From Cryobacterium sp. Y57 (GTDB lineage Bacteria; Actinomycetota; Actinomycetes; Actinomycetales; Microbacteriaceae), in contig NZ_PJJL01000073.1 of assembly GCF_002929505.1 (NCBI RefSeq), forward strand, positions 186,001-250,000: a stretch of 64,000 nucleotides of DNA, written 5' to 3'. Made by a program: the position numbers and the translations under genes. This document shows, one piece after another, positions 20,038 through 33,412 of the stretch (position 1 is the first letter of the stretch; each line of letters begins with the position of its first letter). The notes under the pieces were generated by a model. It did no database searches, was not told where the DNA came from, and saw only the letters and a list, made by a program, of their open reading frames with translations.

Positions 20038-20783
20038 TGAGTCCCGTCTCGGCCCGCGTGCATGCCCGCCGCACCTGGTATCTGCAGACCAACGCCGTCG
20101 TCGCCGCCTGGCTCGCCGTACTCGGCGTCGTTGTTCTGGGCCATCAGGGCATTCCGGTTGCCGACTGGCTCATGGTGCATCTTTTGCTCCTCGGCGCAGT
20201 CAGTACGGCGATCATCATCTGGAGCCAGCATTTCGCCGACACCCTGGTGCGACGACCGGCACTCGCCGGGCGCCGGTCGCTGATCGTTCGCCTGGTGGGG
20301 CACACGCTCGGGGCCATTCTCGTGATGATCGGCATGATCGTGAACCTGTTCGCCGTGGTGCTCGTGGGCGGCGTGCTGGTCGGCGCGGTTGCGGTGCTGC
20401 ATGCGATCCTCCTGGGCGGCGAACTCTGCCGGGCGAAACCATCCCGCTTCGGCTCGCTCGTGCGGTACTACGTCGTCGCCGCGGTGAGTCTCTTCGGTGG
20501 GGTCGGTCTCGGCATCTGGATGGCGAACCCGGGGACAGACAGCGACCTGCACGCTCGCCTTTACGTGGCGCACATTGCCCTCAACGTGCTCGGTTGGGTC
20601 GGTCTGACCGCGGTCGGAACCCTGCTGTTGCTCTGGCCTACGGTGCTGCGCACCCGGCTCGGTGATGGAACGGATGCCGCCGCCCGCGCCGCCCTTCCCG
20701 TACTCATCGCCGGCGTAACGGTCGTCGCCGGCGCCAGCCTGGCCGGAGTGCCGCTCGGTGTCGGGGCGGGCAGCGTGCTCTAA
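20034..20783 (+). pseudogene. Multicopper/NirK fusion protein, N-terminal membrane part, ending at an in-frame TAA
   Basis: From ATG 20034 (ATGA overlap with the previous gene; ATG 20037 also possible) the frame encodes 249 aa with about six to seven hydrophobic segments, e.g. WLMVHLLLLGAVSTAIIIW and VAHIALNVLGWVGLTA with conserved His. The frame ends at TAA 20781-20783 and then continues open, in the same frame, into the cupredoxin/NirK part. The residues on both sides of the stop (GVGAGSVL and LLGLVPVVREAV) read as one membrane segment. I recall actinobacterial proteins of about 850-900 aa with this membrane region fused to a NirK domain, so this is most likely the first part of one broken gene. 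Confidence 0.7.
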
Positions 20784-20795
20784 CTGCTCGGACTC

Positions 20796-22706
20796 GTGCC
20801 CGTCGTGCGGGAGGCAGTGCGGCAGGCGCGGCACGCGCCACCGACGACTTTCGCCGGCTGGAGCCTCGCCGCCTCGATGGCCTGGCTCGCGTTCAGTGTT
20901 GCGGCGCTCGGGGTCGTGGTCGGGACGGCGGCCACCCCGGCCGACGCCGTCGCCCGCCTCGGCTGGCTGGTGATTCCGTTGCTGGCCGGTTTCAGTGCGC
21001 AACTGCTGCTCGGCGCCCTCAGCTACCTGGTTCCGATGGTTTCCGGCGGCGGACCGCAAGCCGGTAAGGCTGCCGCTCTCGAACTCAACCGGGCGCCGCT
21101 GTTTCGCCTGCTCGTCACCAACGGCGGCATCGTGTTGTACCTCCTGCCGGTACCGAGCCTGGTCAAGGTCGTGCTGTCCCTGTTGGTGTTCGGGGTGCTG
21201 CTGAGCTTTCTGGTGCTGCTGGTGCGCGCGGTCGCGGCGGGCGGGCGCATCCGCTCCCGTGCCGGGTCCGTTCCGGTCGCCGGGCTCACAGCGGTCCCGG
21301 AAGGTGCGGTGGGCTCGCGCCGCACGCGCAGTGGGATGGCCGCCGCCGCGGTCGGTGCGCTCGTACTGGCCGTCACCGCGGGTGTCGCACTCGACCCGGT
21401 CACGGCCGGGGTCGGTACGGCATCGGTCACTACTCGGGGCGCCAACGCGAGCGTCGCCTCGGGCGAGGTCACCGAGGCGACCGTGACCATGCTGGACATG
21501 CGGTTCTCACCGTCAAGCCTGACTGTACCCGCCGGTAACCGGCTCGAAATCACCGTCACCAACGGTGACACCGCCGTGCATGACCTCACCCTCGCGAGTG
21601 GAGTGACCTCGGGCCGGGTCGCTCCGGAGGAGGCCGTCATCGTCGACGCCGGAATCATGGCCGCCAGCAGCGAAGGCTGGTGTTCCATTGCCGGCCACCG
21701 CCAGATGGGCATGGTGCTGCAGATCGTCGTCACCGGGTCCGGAGCGACGGATGCTGCGGCCGACCACGCCGTCGCCGGCGCGACGGGCTCCGAAGCATCC
21801 GAAGCATCCGAAGCATCCGCCGCCGACGACCTCGGAGCCCAGTCGGAGCCCTCGCTGGGATTCGTGGCGCGCGATGCCGTCCTGCTGCCCGCATCCGCCG
21901 AAACCCATCATGATTACACCTTCCGGGTCGGCGACACCGAGATCGAGGTCGCCCCAGGGGTGACCCAGACACTGTGGCCGTTCAACGGCACTGCGCCAGG
22001 CCCGACCCTGCGCGGAAAAGTCGGCGACACCTTCACGATCACCCTGATCAACGAGGCCTCGATCGGCCACTCCCTCGACTTCCACGCCGGCGCGCTGGCC
22101 CCCGACGGTCCGATGCGCACCATCGAGCCGGGCGAAACCCTCGAGTATTCCTTCACTGCCACGCGGTCCGGTGCCTGGCTGTACCACTGCTCCACGATGC
22201 CGATGTCGCTGCACATCGCCAACGGCATGTTCGGGGCGGTCGTCATCGATCCCGCCGGACTCGACCCGGTCGACCGAGAATACCTGCTGGTCCAGTCTGA
22301 GTTCTACCTCGGGCCGCAGGGAGGCGTTGCCGATTCCGACAAGATCGCCGCTGCGGCCCCCGATCTCGTTGTCTTCAACGGCTATGCCGACCAATACCAG
22401 GACCAGCCGCTCCGCGCGAAGGTGGGCGAGCGCATCCGCTTCTGGGTAATCGACGCCAGACCCAACCGGGCGAGTTCCTTCCACATCGTCGGGGGCCAGT
22501 TCGACACGGTCTACGCGGAGGGTGAATATCTGCTGCGTGACGGCGGCAGCACCGGCACCGGCGGCAGTCAGACGCTGGCGCTCGCGCCGGCGCAGGGCGG
22601 GTTTGTGGAGCTGAGCTTTTCCGAGGCGGGTATCTATCCGTTTGTGACGCACGCGATGACAGATGCTGAACGCGGCGCCGCCGGGCGGGTCATGGTCGTC
22701 CCCTAG
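20796..22706 (+). CDS. Membrane-anchored cupredoxin plus NirK-type copper nitrite reductase domain (C-terminal part of split gene)
   Basis: Counting from GTG 20796 the open frame is 636 aa, in the same frame as the preceding fragment. About five hydrophobic segments (to about 220) are followed by a cupredoxin with H262, C296, H301 and M304, a flexible linker with three EAS repeats, and a two-domain NirK region. NirK ligands are all present: type 1 copper H425, C465, H473, M478 and type 2 copper H430, H464, H563 (in SSFHIVGGQFD). The spacing C-x7-H-x4-M matches the AniA-like class. Expected reaction: nitrite to nitric oxide at the outer membrane face. No ribosome binding site precedes GTG 20796, so separate translation is doubtful; restoring TAA would give one protein of about 890 aa. 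Confidence 0.8.
   Translation: MPVVREAVRQARHAPPTTFAGWSLAASMAWLAFSVAALGVVVGTAATPADAVARLGWLVIPLLAGFSAQLLLGALSYLVPMVSGGGPQAGKAAALELNRAPLFRLLVTNGGIVLYLLPVPSLVKVVLSLLVFGVLLSFLVLLVRAVAAGGRIRSRAGSVPVAGLTAVPEGAVGSRRTRSGMAAAAVGALVLAVTAGVALDPVTAGVGTASVTTRGANASVASGEVTEATVTMLDMRFSPSSLTVPAGNRLEITVTNGDTAVHDLTLASGVTSGRVAPEEAVIVDAGIMAASSEGWCSIAGHRQMGMVLQIVVTGSGATDAAADHAVAGATGSEASEASEASAADDLGAQSEPSLGFVARDAVLLPASAETHHDYTFRVGDTEIEVAPGVTQTLWPFNGTAPGPTLRGKVGDTFTITLINEASIGHSLDFHAGALAPDGPMRTIEPGETLEYSFTATRSGAWLYHCSTMPMSLHIANGMFGAVVIDPAGLDPVDREYLLVQSEFYLGPQGGVADSDKIAAAAPDLVVFNGYADQYQDQPLRAKVGERIRFWVIDARPNRASSFHIVGGQFDTVYAEGEYLLRDGGSTGTGGSQTLALAPAQGGFVELSFSEAGIYPFVTHAMTDAERGAAGRVMVVP
21789..21819 (+). repeat. 9-bp tandem repeat encoding an EAS linker
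   Basis: TCCGAAGCA is repeated three times in frame (21789-21815) with a partial fourth. It encodes the SEASEASEAS linker between the cupredoxin and the NirK domains; length changes here would keep the frame. Confidence 0.85.
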
Positions 22707-22745
22707 GCACCGTTCAGCGGCAGGGCACCCGTGTTGGACATCGAG

Positions 22746-22775
22746 TTGCTCCTCGTCGCTCAGGGTGGCTAGACT
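22746..22775 (+). promoter_or_regulatory. Probable rpsA promoter
   Basis: TTGCTC (22746-22751), 18-nt spacer, TAGACT (22770-22775). The predicted start site leaves a leader of about 130 nt before the rpsA ATG. Confidence 0.55.
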
Positions 22776-22780
22776 AAAGT

Positions 22781-22794
22781 GTCACAATCGTGAC
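22781..22794. promoter_or_regulatory. Palindrome GTCAC-N4-GTGAC just after the rpsA -10
   Basis: A perfect 5-bp inverted repeat spaced by AATC lies at about +1 to +14 relative to the predicted rpsA start site, a position where a bound protein or an early hairpin could act. No regulator can be named. Confidence 0.3.
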
Positions 22795-22913
22795 GCCTAT
22801 CCGCTGCCATGCGCGGAGTGTTCCCCGGCTTTTTTGCACCGCTGAGCATCCTCAACACCTGTACGATCTTTTCGCGCGTGGCCCGATTTTGTCCATCCTG
22901 GAGCAACTACTAC

Positions 22914-24368
22914 ATGACAATCGCAACGACCGAACGGGCACCCAAGCAGGTCGCCATCAACGACATTGGATCTGCTGAAGACTTTCTTGCCGCGGTCGAA
23001 AAGACTCTGAAATTCTTCAACGACGGAGACCTCATTGAAGGCACCGTTGTGAAGATCGACCGCGACGAGGTTCTCCTCGACGTTGGGTACAAGACTGAGG
23101 GTGTCATTCCCTCCCGCGAACTCTCCATCAAGCACGACGTCGACCCTTCTGAGGTTGTCAAGGTCGGCGACCTGGTCGAGGCCCTCGTTCTTCAGAAAGA
23201 AGACAAAGAAGGCCGCCTCATCCTGTCCAAGAAGCGTGCTCAGTACGAGCGTGCATGGGGCGACGTCGAGAAGATCAAGGAGTCCGACGGTGTTGTCACC
23301 GGTTCGGTCATCGAGGTCGTCAAGGGTGGACTCATCGTCGACATCGGCCTGCGCGGCTTCCTGCCGGCATCGCTCATCGAACTTCGTCGTGTTCGCGACC
23401 TGACCCCGTACCTGGGCCAGGAGATCGAAGCGAAGATCCTCGAGCTCGACAAGAACCGCAACAACGTTGTGCTGTCACGTCGCGCCCTGCTCGAGCAGAC
23501 GCAGAGCGAAAGCCGCACCACGTTCCTCAACAACCTCCAGAAGGGACAGGTCCGCAAGGGCGTCGTCTCCTCGATCGTCAACTTCGGTGCGTTCGTCGAC
23601 CTCGGCGGCGTCGATGGTCTGGTTCACGTTTCCGAGCTCAGCTGGAAGCACATCGAGCACGCCAGCGAGGTCGTTGAAGTTGGCCAGGAAGTCACCGTCG
23701 AGATCCTCGAAGTTGACCTCGAGCGCGAGCGTGTCTCACTGTCCCTCAAGGCAACGCAGGAAGACCCGTGGCAGGTATTCGCCCGCACCCACGCCATTGG
23801 CCAGGTTGCACCGGGTAAGGTCACCAAGCTCGTTCCGTTCGGCGCGTTTGTTCGCGTGGCCGAGGGCATCGAGGGCCTCGTGCACATCAGCGAGCTCTCC
23901 GGCAAGCACGTCGAGCTCGCCGAGCAGGTTGTCTCGGTCGGCGACGAGGTCTTCGTCAAGGTCATCGACATCGACCTCGAGCGTCGCCGCATCTCGCTGA
24001 GCCTCAAGCAGGCTAACGATGGCGTCGACCCCGACGGCACCGAGTTCGACCCGGCGCTCTACGGAATGCTCACCGAGTACGACGACAAGGGCCAGTACAA
24101 GTACCCCGAAGGCTTCGACTCCGAGACCAACGAGTGGCGCGAAGGCTTTGACGAGCAGCGCGAAAAGTGGGAGCAGGACTACGCTGCTGCCCAGGCTCGC
24201 TGGGAAGCCCACAAGAAGCAGGTTTCGACCGCGAACGACGAGATCGCTGCCCCCAGCGACGTCGCACCGGCCGGATCGGCCTTCTCGAGCGAGTCGGCTG
24301 GCGCCGGCACGCTCGCCGACGACGAAGCACTCGCGGCTCTCCGCGAGAAGCTCTCCGGCGGCAACTAG
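22914..24368 (+). CDS. rpsA: 30S ribosomal protein S1
   Basis: mRNA-binding ribosomal protein, 484 aa, with four S1 domains (about 37-108, 126-190, 208-278, 295-365). The third and fourth show the typical VDGLVHVSELSWKHI and IEGLVHISELSGKHV. The C-terminal about 110 residues are acidic and charged, as usual in actinobacterial S1. ATG 22914 has GGAG about 10 nt upstream; an upstream in-frame GTG at 22809 is rejected because the translation between them is unlike S1. Promoter about 140 nt upstream and a UUCG-capped hairpin downstream make this a monocistronic unit. Confidence 0.97.
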   Translation: MTIATTERAPKQVAINDIGSAEDFLAAVEKTLKFFNDGDLIEGTVVKIDRDEVLLDVGYKTEGVIPSRELSIKHDVDPSEVVKVGDLVEALVLQKEDKEGRLILSKKRAQYERAWGDVEKIKESDGVVTGSVIEVVKGGLIVDIGLRGFLPASLIELRRVRDLTPYLGQEIEAKILELDKNRNNVVLSRRALLEQTQSESRTTFLNNLQKGQVRKGVVSSIVNFGAFVDLGGVDGLVHVSELSWKHIEHASEVVEVGQEVTVEILEVDLERERVSLSLKATQEDPWQVFARTHAIGQVAPGKVTKLVPFGAFVRVAEGIEGLVHISELSGKHVELAEQVVSVGDEVFVKVIDIDLERRRISLSLKQANDGVDPDGTEFDPALYGMLTEYDDKGQYKYPEGFDSETNEWREGFDEQREKWEQDYAAAQARWEAHKKQVSTANDEIAAPSDVAPAGSAFSSESAGAGTLADDEALAALREKLSGGN

Positions 24369-24387
24369 CACCACAGCTACACCCCCA

Positions 24388-24423
24388 ACAGCGGGCTGCA
24401 TCCTTCGGGGTGCGGCCCGCTGT
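24388..24423 (+). terminator. Terminator hairpin after rpsA
   Basis: ACAGCGGGC pairs with GCCCGCTGT; the inner part extends the stem with wobble pairs and closes on a TTCG tetraloop, 19 nt after the stop. Confidence 0.85.
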
Positions 24424-24698
24424 GTCGTGTCACCGACGGATCTGGTACCCACGGTTCACGTAACGCCTGCGGTTGAGCCGGATGCCACAGGCCGCTGGGT
24501 ATCCGTCGCGGTCGGGCTGACCGTGGAACTGTGAAACTTCGTGCTATACCTGATAGTGAGGATTTTTTCTCCTCTTTGGCGCGTCCCGATATCTTCAGGA
24601 TTGCCGCGCACTTCCCACTTCCCCACGAGAACCTGTTTTCTGGATGAATTCGCCCGGGCACAACAGTTCCACGAACCACAGCCCCATCGGAAAATCGC
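24424..24698. other. Intergenic stretch rpsA to response regulator
   Basis: After the rpsA terminator this stretch has lower GC than its surroundings around 24540-24600 and no RNA gene, repeat or open frame I can support. No clear ribosome binding site precedes ATG 24699. Confidence 0.5.
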
Positions 24699-25274
24699 AT
24701 GAATAGTTTTCATCCCTCAGACAATACGGAAGGCTCCGCTACCTCCGACGCAGCGCCGCCCAGTCTCACTGAAGCCATCGTCTGCAGCATCACCATGCAG
24801 AGTCACTCGACGGCGCTTGTCGTCGAGAACGATCCCACATCGGCCGAGCTCCTGCGGCTGCTCCTGGAGACGGAAGGATTCCGGGTGATCACGGCCGCGA
24901 GCGGCGAAGAAGCTGTCGAGATCGCGCGGCGCGTTCCGCTGAGGCTGATCACCCTCGACGTGCACCTTCCGGGAATGGACGGTTGGAAATTCCTGCTGAA
25001 CCTGCAAGATTCGTTGGGGTTGGCATCCGCACCGGTCATCATCATCGATGGCCTGACGGACATGGGCCTGGCGCTGAGCCGGGGGGCTGCTGCCGTTCTG
25101 GAGAAACCAGTCCAGCCTGCCGAGCTGCAGATCTCACTCGCCCTACTGGGTCTCCGCCCCGATCGGCCGCAGACGCGCACCATCCTCGTTGTCGACGAGG
25201 ATGAAGAAACCGTCAACCAGGACACGCTGGACAGCGGCCCAAAACGAGGTTGTGGTCGAGGTGAACGGGCCTGA
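24699..25274 (+). CDS. Response regulator receiver protein, probably truncated
   Basis: A receiver domain (about 35-148) with acidic pair E44/D46 region (LVVENDPTS), phospho-acceptor Asp in ITLDVHLPGMDGW, and Lys in LEKPV. After it the frame reads RTILVVDEDEETV, which looks like the first strand of a second receiver, then degenerates to a short Gly/Arg tail and stops at 25272. ATG 24795 (MQSHSTALVVEN) is an alternative start. The next frame downstream carries a plausible C-terminal tail, so the gene seems to have lost most of its second half. The receiver itself looks intact and could still be made. No kinase is adjacent. Confidence 0.7.
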   Translation: MNSFHPSDNTEGSATSDAAPPSLTEAIVCSITMQSHSTALVVENDPTSAELLRLLLETEGFRVITAASGEEAVEIARRVPLRLITLDVHLPGMDGWKFLLNLQDSLGLASAPVIIIDGLTDMGLALSRGAAAVLEKPVQPAELQISLALLGLRPDRPQTRTILVVDEDEETVNQDTLDSGPKRGCGRGERA

Positions 25275-25323
25275 CATCGACCGTGCGGCACTCCTGGCCG
25301 AGATTCAGCGAGCCCTCGGGTAG
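25219..25323 (+). pseudogene. Frame-shifted C-terminal remnant of the response regulator
   Basis: In a different frame from the preceding receiver gene, about 34 codons read as a well-formed C-terminal helix (EVVVEVNGPDIDRAALLAEI, then QRALG) ending at TAG 25321. This fits the end of a larger regulator whose middle was lost by deletion. It is too short for a homology-based call without a search. Confidence 0.4.
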
Positions 25324-25390
25324 GGCGACGCCCGCCCCTTCGGTGTTGATGCGGGCGGTCGCATCCGCTCGGCGCCGACGGCGCAGCGGA

Positions 25391-25396
25391 TAACAT
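25391..25396 (+). promoter_or_regulatory. -10-like TAACAT before coaE
   Basis: TAACAT ends 6 nt before the coaE ATG at 25403, with no ribosome binding site, matching the leaderless spacing seen at other genes in this window. The hexamer is less typical than TAGGCT. Confidence 0.35.
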
Positions 25397-25402
25397 GGCG
25401 GA

Positions 25403-26071
25403 ATGTATCTGATTGGACTGACCGGCGGAATCGCGTCGGGCAAGAGCACCGTGGCAAAGCGTCTGGCTTCCTGGGGCGCCATCGGAATCGACGCCGACCA
25501 GCTGGCCCGTGAAGTGGTCGAACCCGGAACGCCCGGCCTCGCCGCGATCGTCGCTGAGTTCGGCGGCACGATCCTGCTGAACGATGGCACGCTGAATCGA
25601 CCAGCGCTGGGCGCCATCATTTTTACCGACGCGCGCCAGAGGGAGCGGCTGAACGCCATCACGCATCCGGCGGTACGGCGACTCACTCGCGATCGGGTCG
25701 CCGCCGCGGTGGCCGCCGACCCGCACGTCATCGTCGTGTATGACGTTCCGCTCCTGGCCGAGGCTATCGCCGGCGGTCTGGTCACGTTCGATCTGATCGT
25801 TGTCGTGCATGCAGATGCCGAAACCCGAATTGAGCGCATGGTGGCGTCACGTGGACTGTCGCGTGAGGAGGCTACCCACCGCATTGCCGCGCAGGCGAGT
25901 GATGCAGACCGCCTCGCCTTGGCTGATGTCGTCATCGAGAACAACGGCGCCGTCGAAGCGACTCTGGCCCAGGTCGACGCACTGTGGACTCGCGTACGCG
26001 CTGCCGAAGCTGCCGCGGACAAAGCTGGCGCTGGCGAGGGCGAAGAGTCCGACGGCGTTCCCACTCCGTAG
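25403..26071 (+). CDS. coaE: Dephospho-CoA kinase
   Basis: Last step of coenzyme A synthesis: phosphorylates the 3'-OH of dephospho-CoA. P-loop GLTGGIASGKST at the N-terminus, DADQLAREVV (substrate Asp), DVPLLAE and the lid region RIERMVASRGLSREEA. Length 222 aa, with a short acidic C-terminal tail. coaE next to uvrB is a common actinobacterial order; here 48 nt separate coaE from the uvrB start. Confidence 0.96.
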   Translation: MYLIGLTGGIASGKSTVAKRLASWGAIGIDADQLAREVVEPGTPGLAAIVAEFGGTILLNDGTLNRPALGAIIFTDARQRERLNAITHPAVRRLTRDRVAAAVAADPHVIVVYDVPLLAEAIAGGLVTFDLIVVVHADAETRIERMVASRGLSREEATHRIAAQASDADRLALADVVIENNGAVEATLAQVDALWTRVRAAEAAADKAGAGEGEESDGVPTP

Positions 26072-26106
26072 TCCACCTACGAAGGCTGACTGTCAGACCC
26101 CCTTTG

Positions 26107-26112
26107 TAGAAT
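26107..26112 (+). promoter_or_regulatory. -10 element (TAGAAT) before uvrB
   Basis: TAGAAT ends 7 nt before ATG 26120. A CTGACT at 26086-26091 is a possible weak -35 with a short 15-nt spacer. This fixes the uvrB start at 26120, because an earlier ATG (26111) would overlap the -10. Confidence 0.55.
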
Positions 26113-26119
26113 GGGAGCC

Positions 26120-28183
<2,064 letters not shown>

Positions 28184-28247
28184 TCGCCCGGGGAACCTCA
28201 TATACCGGTACCAATCCCACAGGGGCACGGGCTGTTCGTTCCCCACT

Positions 28248-28299
28248 TCGTGGCACTCGTCGGGTCTCGTGGCACTCGTCGGGTGTCGCGGCACTCGTT
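28248..28299 (+). repeat. 19-bp direct repeat, 2.7 copies
   Basis: The unit TCGTGGCACTCGTCGGGT plus one variable base occurs at 28248-28266 and 28267-28285, and a third, partial and changed copy (TCGCGGCACTCGTT) at 28286-28299. Confidence 0.85.
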
Positions 28300-28334
28300 A
28301 CACTGCGTGCCCTCAGCCCTAGTGAGTGCCGCGA
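28286..28334. repeat. 11-bp perfect inverted repeat downstream of uvrB
   Basis: TCGCGGCACTC (28286-28296) and GAGTGCCGCGA (28324-28334) can form a hairpin with a 27-nt loop. The left arm is the third copy of the direct repeat. It could be a terminator or a mobile palindromic element. Confidence 0.7.
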
Positions 28335-28544
28335 GAGCGGATGCGGCCCGCCCACCCCAGACGTCGCGCCAGCCGAGAAAGCACCCGTTTCGAGATGCCG
28401 AGCAGGCCCTGGCTGAAGACACTGGCTCCGGTGGTTCATCCGGGTCATAATTTTTGAGCATATAAATACCCCGGAACAAGATGTGGGTATCCGTGTGTTC
28501 GCTCTCGGCGGCGGTCTTTGTACAGCAGTGTCGGTGGCGTTGCA

Positions 28545-28550
28545 TAGACT
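28545..28550 (+). promoter_or_regulatory. -10 element (TAGACT) for a leaderless uvrA transcript
   Basis: TAGACT ends 6 nt before GTG 28557, with no ribosome binding site other than a weak GATAG. Confidence 0.5.
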
Positions 28551-28556
28551 CGATAG

Positions 28557-31424
<2,868 letters not shown>

Positions 31425-31437
31425 GCGGCAAATATCC

Positions 31438-33339
31438 ATGTCTGATGCCCTGAGCTATCGCCCAAAAACGGGCGAGATTCCTACGACCCCCGGGGTGTAC
31501 CGGTTCCGCGACGCGACCGGGCGCATCCTCTATGTCGGTAAGGCTAAAAACCTGCGTGCGCGGCTGAGCAATTATTTCGCGCCGCTGCATAGCCTGCACG
31601 AACGTACCCGGCGCATGGTGACGTCTGCGGCCGGGGTCGAGTGGACGGTCGTCGGCACCGAGGTCGAGGCACTGCAGCTCGAATGGATGTGGATCAACGA
31701 GTTCGATCCGCCTTTCAACGTGCAGTTCAAAGACGATAAGTCCTACCCGTATCTCGCCGTCACGCTGGGTGACGAGGCGCCGCGCGCCTTGGTCACTCGC
31801 ACCGAAGGCATCAAGGGTGCTCGCTATTTCGGTCCATACCCCAAGGTGTGGGCGGTGCACGAAACCATTGAGCTCATGCTCAAGGCTTTTCCCATCCGCA
31901 CCTGCAGCAATGCCAACTACAAGCGGGCGATGCAGAGCGGCAAGCCCTGTTTCGCCGGCCAGATCGGACGCTGCTTCGGCCCCTGTTCCGGTCTGGTTTC
32001 GATGGAAGACCACCGAAAGATCGTCAACGAGTTCGTGAGCTTCATGGGCAGTCATGACAAGAAACTCATCAACCTGCTCACCCAGGAGATGAAAGACGCC
32101 GCGGCGGCGCAGCAGTATGAAATCGCCGGCAAACGTCGTGATCAGGTGCGTGCACTCAATGCCGTACTCGAAAAAAGCGCTGTTGTGCTGCGCGACAACG
32201 TCGATATTGATCTGTTCGCCATCGAGCAAGACGAGTTGGCGGCGGCCGTGCAGTTGTTCATCGTGCGTGGTGGGCGTATCCGCGGCGTGCGCGGGTGGAT
32301 GGTCGACAAGGAACTCGACGTCACCATGAGTGAACTCATCGATTCCATGATGCAGACGGCGTACAACCACGACGCAGTGCCGCCGCGCGAAATCGTGCTC
32401 CCCGAGCTGCCAGACGACGCGGAGGCTCTCGAGGCGTCGCTGGCTGACCTGGCCGGTCGCAAGGTGCGGCTCGTTGCCGCCCAACGCGGTGAGAAGGCTG
32501 CTCTGCTCGTGACAGCGAGCAACAACGCCAAGCAGGCGCTGATGCTCTACAAAACCCGTCGCAGCTCGGACTTCGTCGCACGTTCCAAGGCCCTGGAAGA
32601 CATTCAGGACGCCCTCGAGATGCCGGACGCTCCGCTGCGCATGGAGTGCTACGACGTGTCGCACCTGAGCGGCACGAACATCGTCGCGTCCATGGTCGTC
32701 TTCGAAGACGGGTTACCCCGCAAAGATGAATACCGACGCTTCAACATTCCCGAATCAACCGACGACACCGACTCGATTTATCAGATTCTCACTCGACGCC
32801 TTGCTTACCTGAAGCCAGAGGCAGGTGTTGCGGATGCATCACCTCTCGCGCCGGGCGCTAATGATCTAAGCGACATTGCCCAGGTAGAGCAGAAGCGCGC
32901 CAAATTCAAGTACCTGCCCAACCTGCTTATCGTCGACGGAGGCCAGCCGCAGGTCGCCGCAGCCAAACGCGCCCTGGCCGAATCGGGCGTGACCGGAATC
33001 CAGCTGTGCGGGATCGCCAAGCGGCTTGAGGAAATCTGGCTGCCCGACTCCGACTATCCGGTTATTCTGCCCCGCAACAGCGACGCTTTGTTTCTGATCC
33101 AGCGCATCCGCGACGAAGCCCATCGGTTCGCCATCACGCATCAGCGCATTCGCCGCAAAAAGGACATCTCCTCGATTCTGGGTGAAGTCGCGGGGCTCGG
33201 GCCGGCTCGGGTGAAAGTTTTGTTGCAACATTTCGGTTCAGTGGCGCGCCTCAAGGTGGCTTCGGTGGCGGAAATTGCGGATGTCCGTGGCATCGGCTCG
33301 GTGCTGGCGGAGTCGATCCACGCCCACCTGCGCGCCTGA
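31438..33339 (+). CDS. uvrC: Excinuclease ABC subunit C
   Basis: The dual-incision nuclease, 633 aa. N-terminal GIY-YIG domain ([20 protein letters not shown]) makes the 3' cut; the UVR helix pair ([14 protein letters not shown]) binds UvrB; the RNase H-like domain ([20 protein letters not shown]) makes the 5' cut; two helix-hairpin-helix motifs close the protein ([28 protein letters not shown]). 13 nt downstream of uvrA. Confidence 0.98.
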   Translation: MSDALSYRPKTGEIPTTPGVYRFRDATGRILYVGKAKNLRARLSNYFAPLHSLHERTRRMVTSAAGVEWTVVGTEVEALQLEWMWINEFDPPFNVQFKDDKSYPYLAVTLGDEAPRALVTRTEGIKGARYFGPYPKVWAVHETIELMLKAFPIRTCSNANYKRAMQSGKPCFAGQIGRCFGPCSGLVSMEDHRKIVNEFVSFMGSHDKKLINLLTQEMKDAAAAQQYEIAGKRRDQVRALNAVLEKSAVVLRDNVDIDLFAIEQDELAAAVQLFIVRGGRIRGVRGWMVDKELDVTMSELIDSMMQTAYNHDAVPPREIVLPELPDDAEALEASLADLAGRKVRLVAAQRGEKAALLVTASNNAKQALMLYKTRRSSDFVARSKALEDIQDALEMPDAPLRMECYDVSHLSGTNIVASMVVFEDGLPRKDEYRRFNIPESTDDTDSIYQILTRRLAYLKPEAGVADASPLAPGANDLSDIAQVEQKRAKFKYLPNLLIVDGGQPQVAAAKRALAESGVTGIQLCGIAKRLEEIWLPDSDYPVILPRNSDALFLIQRIRDEAHRFAITHQRIRRKKDISSILGEVAGLGPARVKVLLQHFGSVARLKVASVAEIADVRGIGSVLAESIHAHLRA

Positions 33340-33412
33340 ACGACACCCGAAACCGGCCAGCGCTCGGTAGGCTTGCTAGTCCATCAACTTCTCATTAAGG
33401 CGATTTCCAAGA

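Larger units (their letters stand above)
28184..28556. other. uvrB-uvrA intergenic region (373 nt)
   Basis: No gene is supported here. It holds a 19-bp direct repeat followed by an 11-bp inverted repeat (annotated separately), then an A/T-rich stretch around 28450-28470 and the uvrA promoter element. A hairpin at 28286-28334 could end uvrB transcription. Confidence 0.5.

Noticed and set aside
22809..22913. N-terminal extension of S1 from a GTG
   Set aside because: The extra 35 residues are Cys- and Pro-rich and not S1-like, and the ATG at 22914 has a good ribosome binding site.
28248..28334. CRISPR-like array
   Set aside because: Units are contiguous direct repeats without spacers and no cas genes lie nearby.
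28488..28505. Possible SOS box before uvrA (GTGTTCG half site)
   Set aside because: Only one half matches the actinobacterial GAAC-N4-GTTC pattern; the other half does not.
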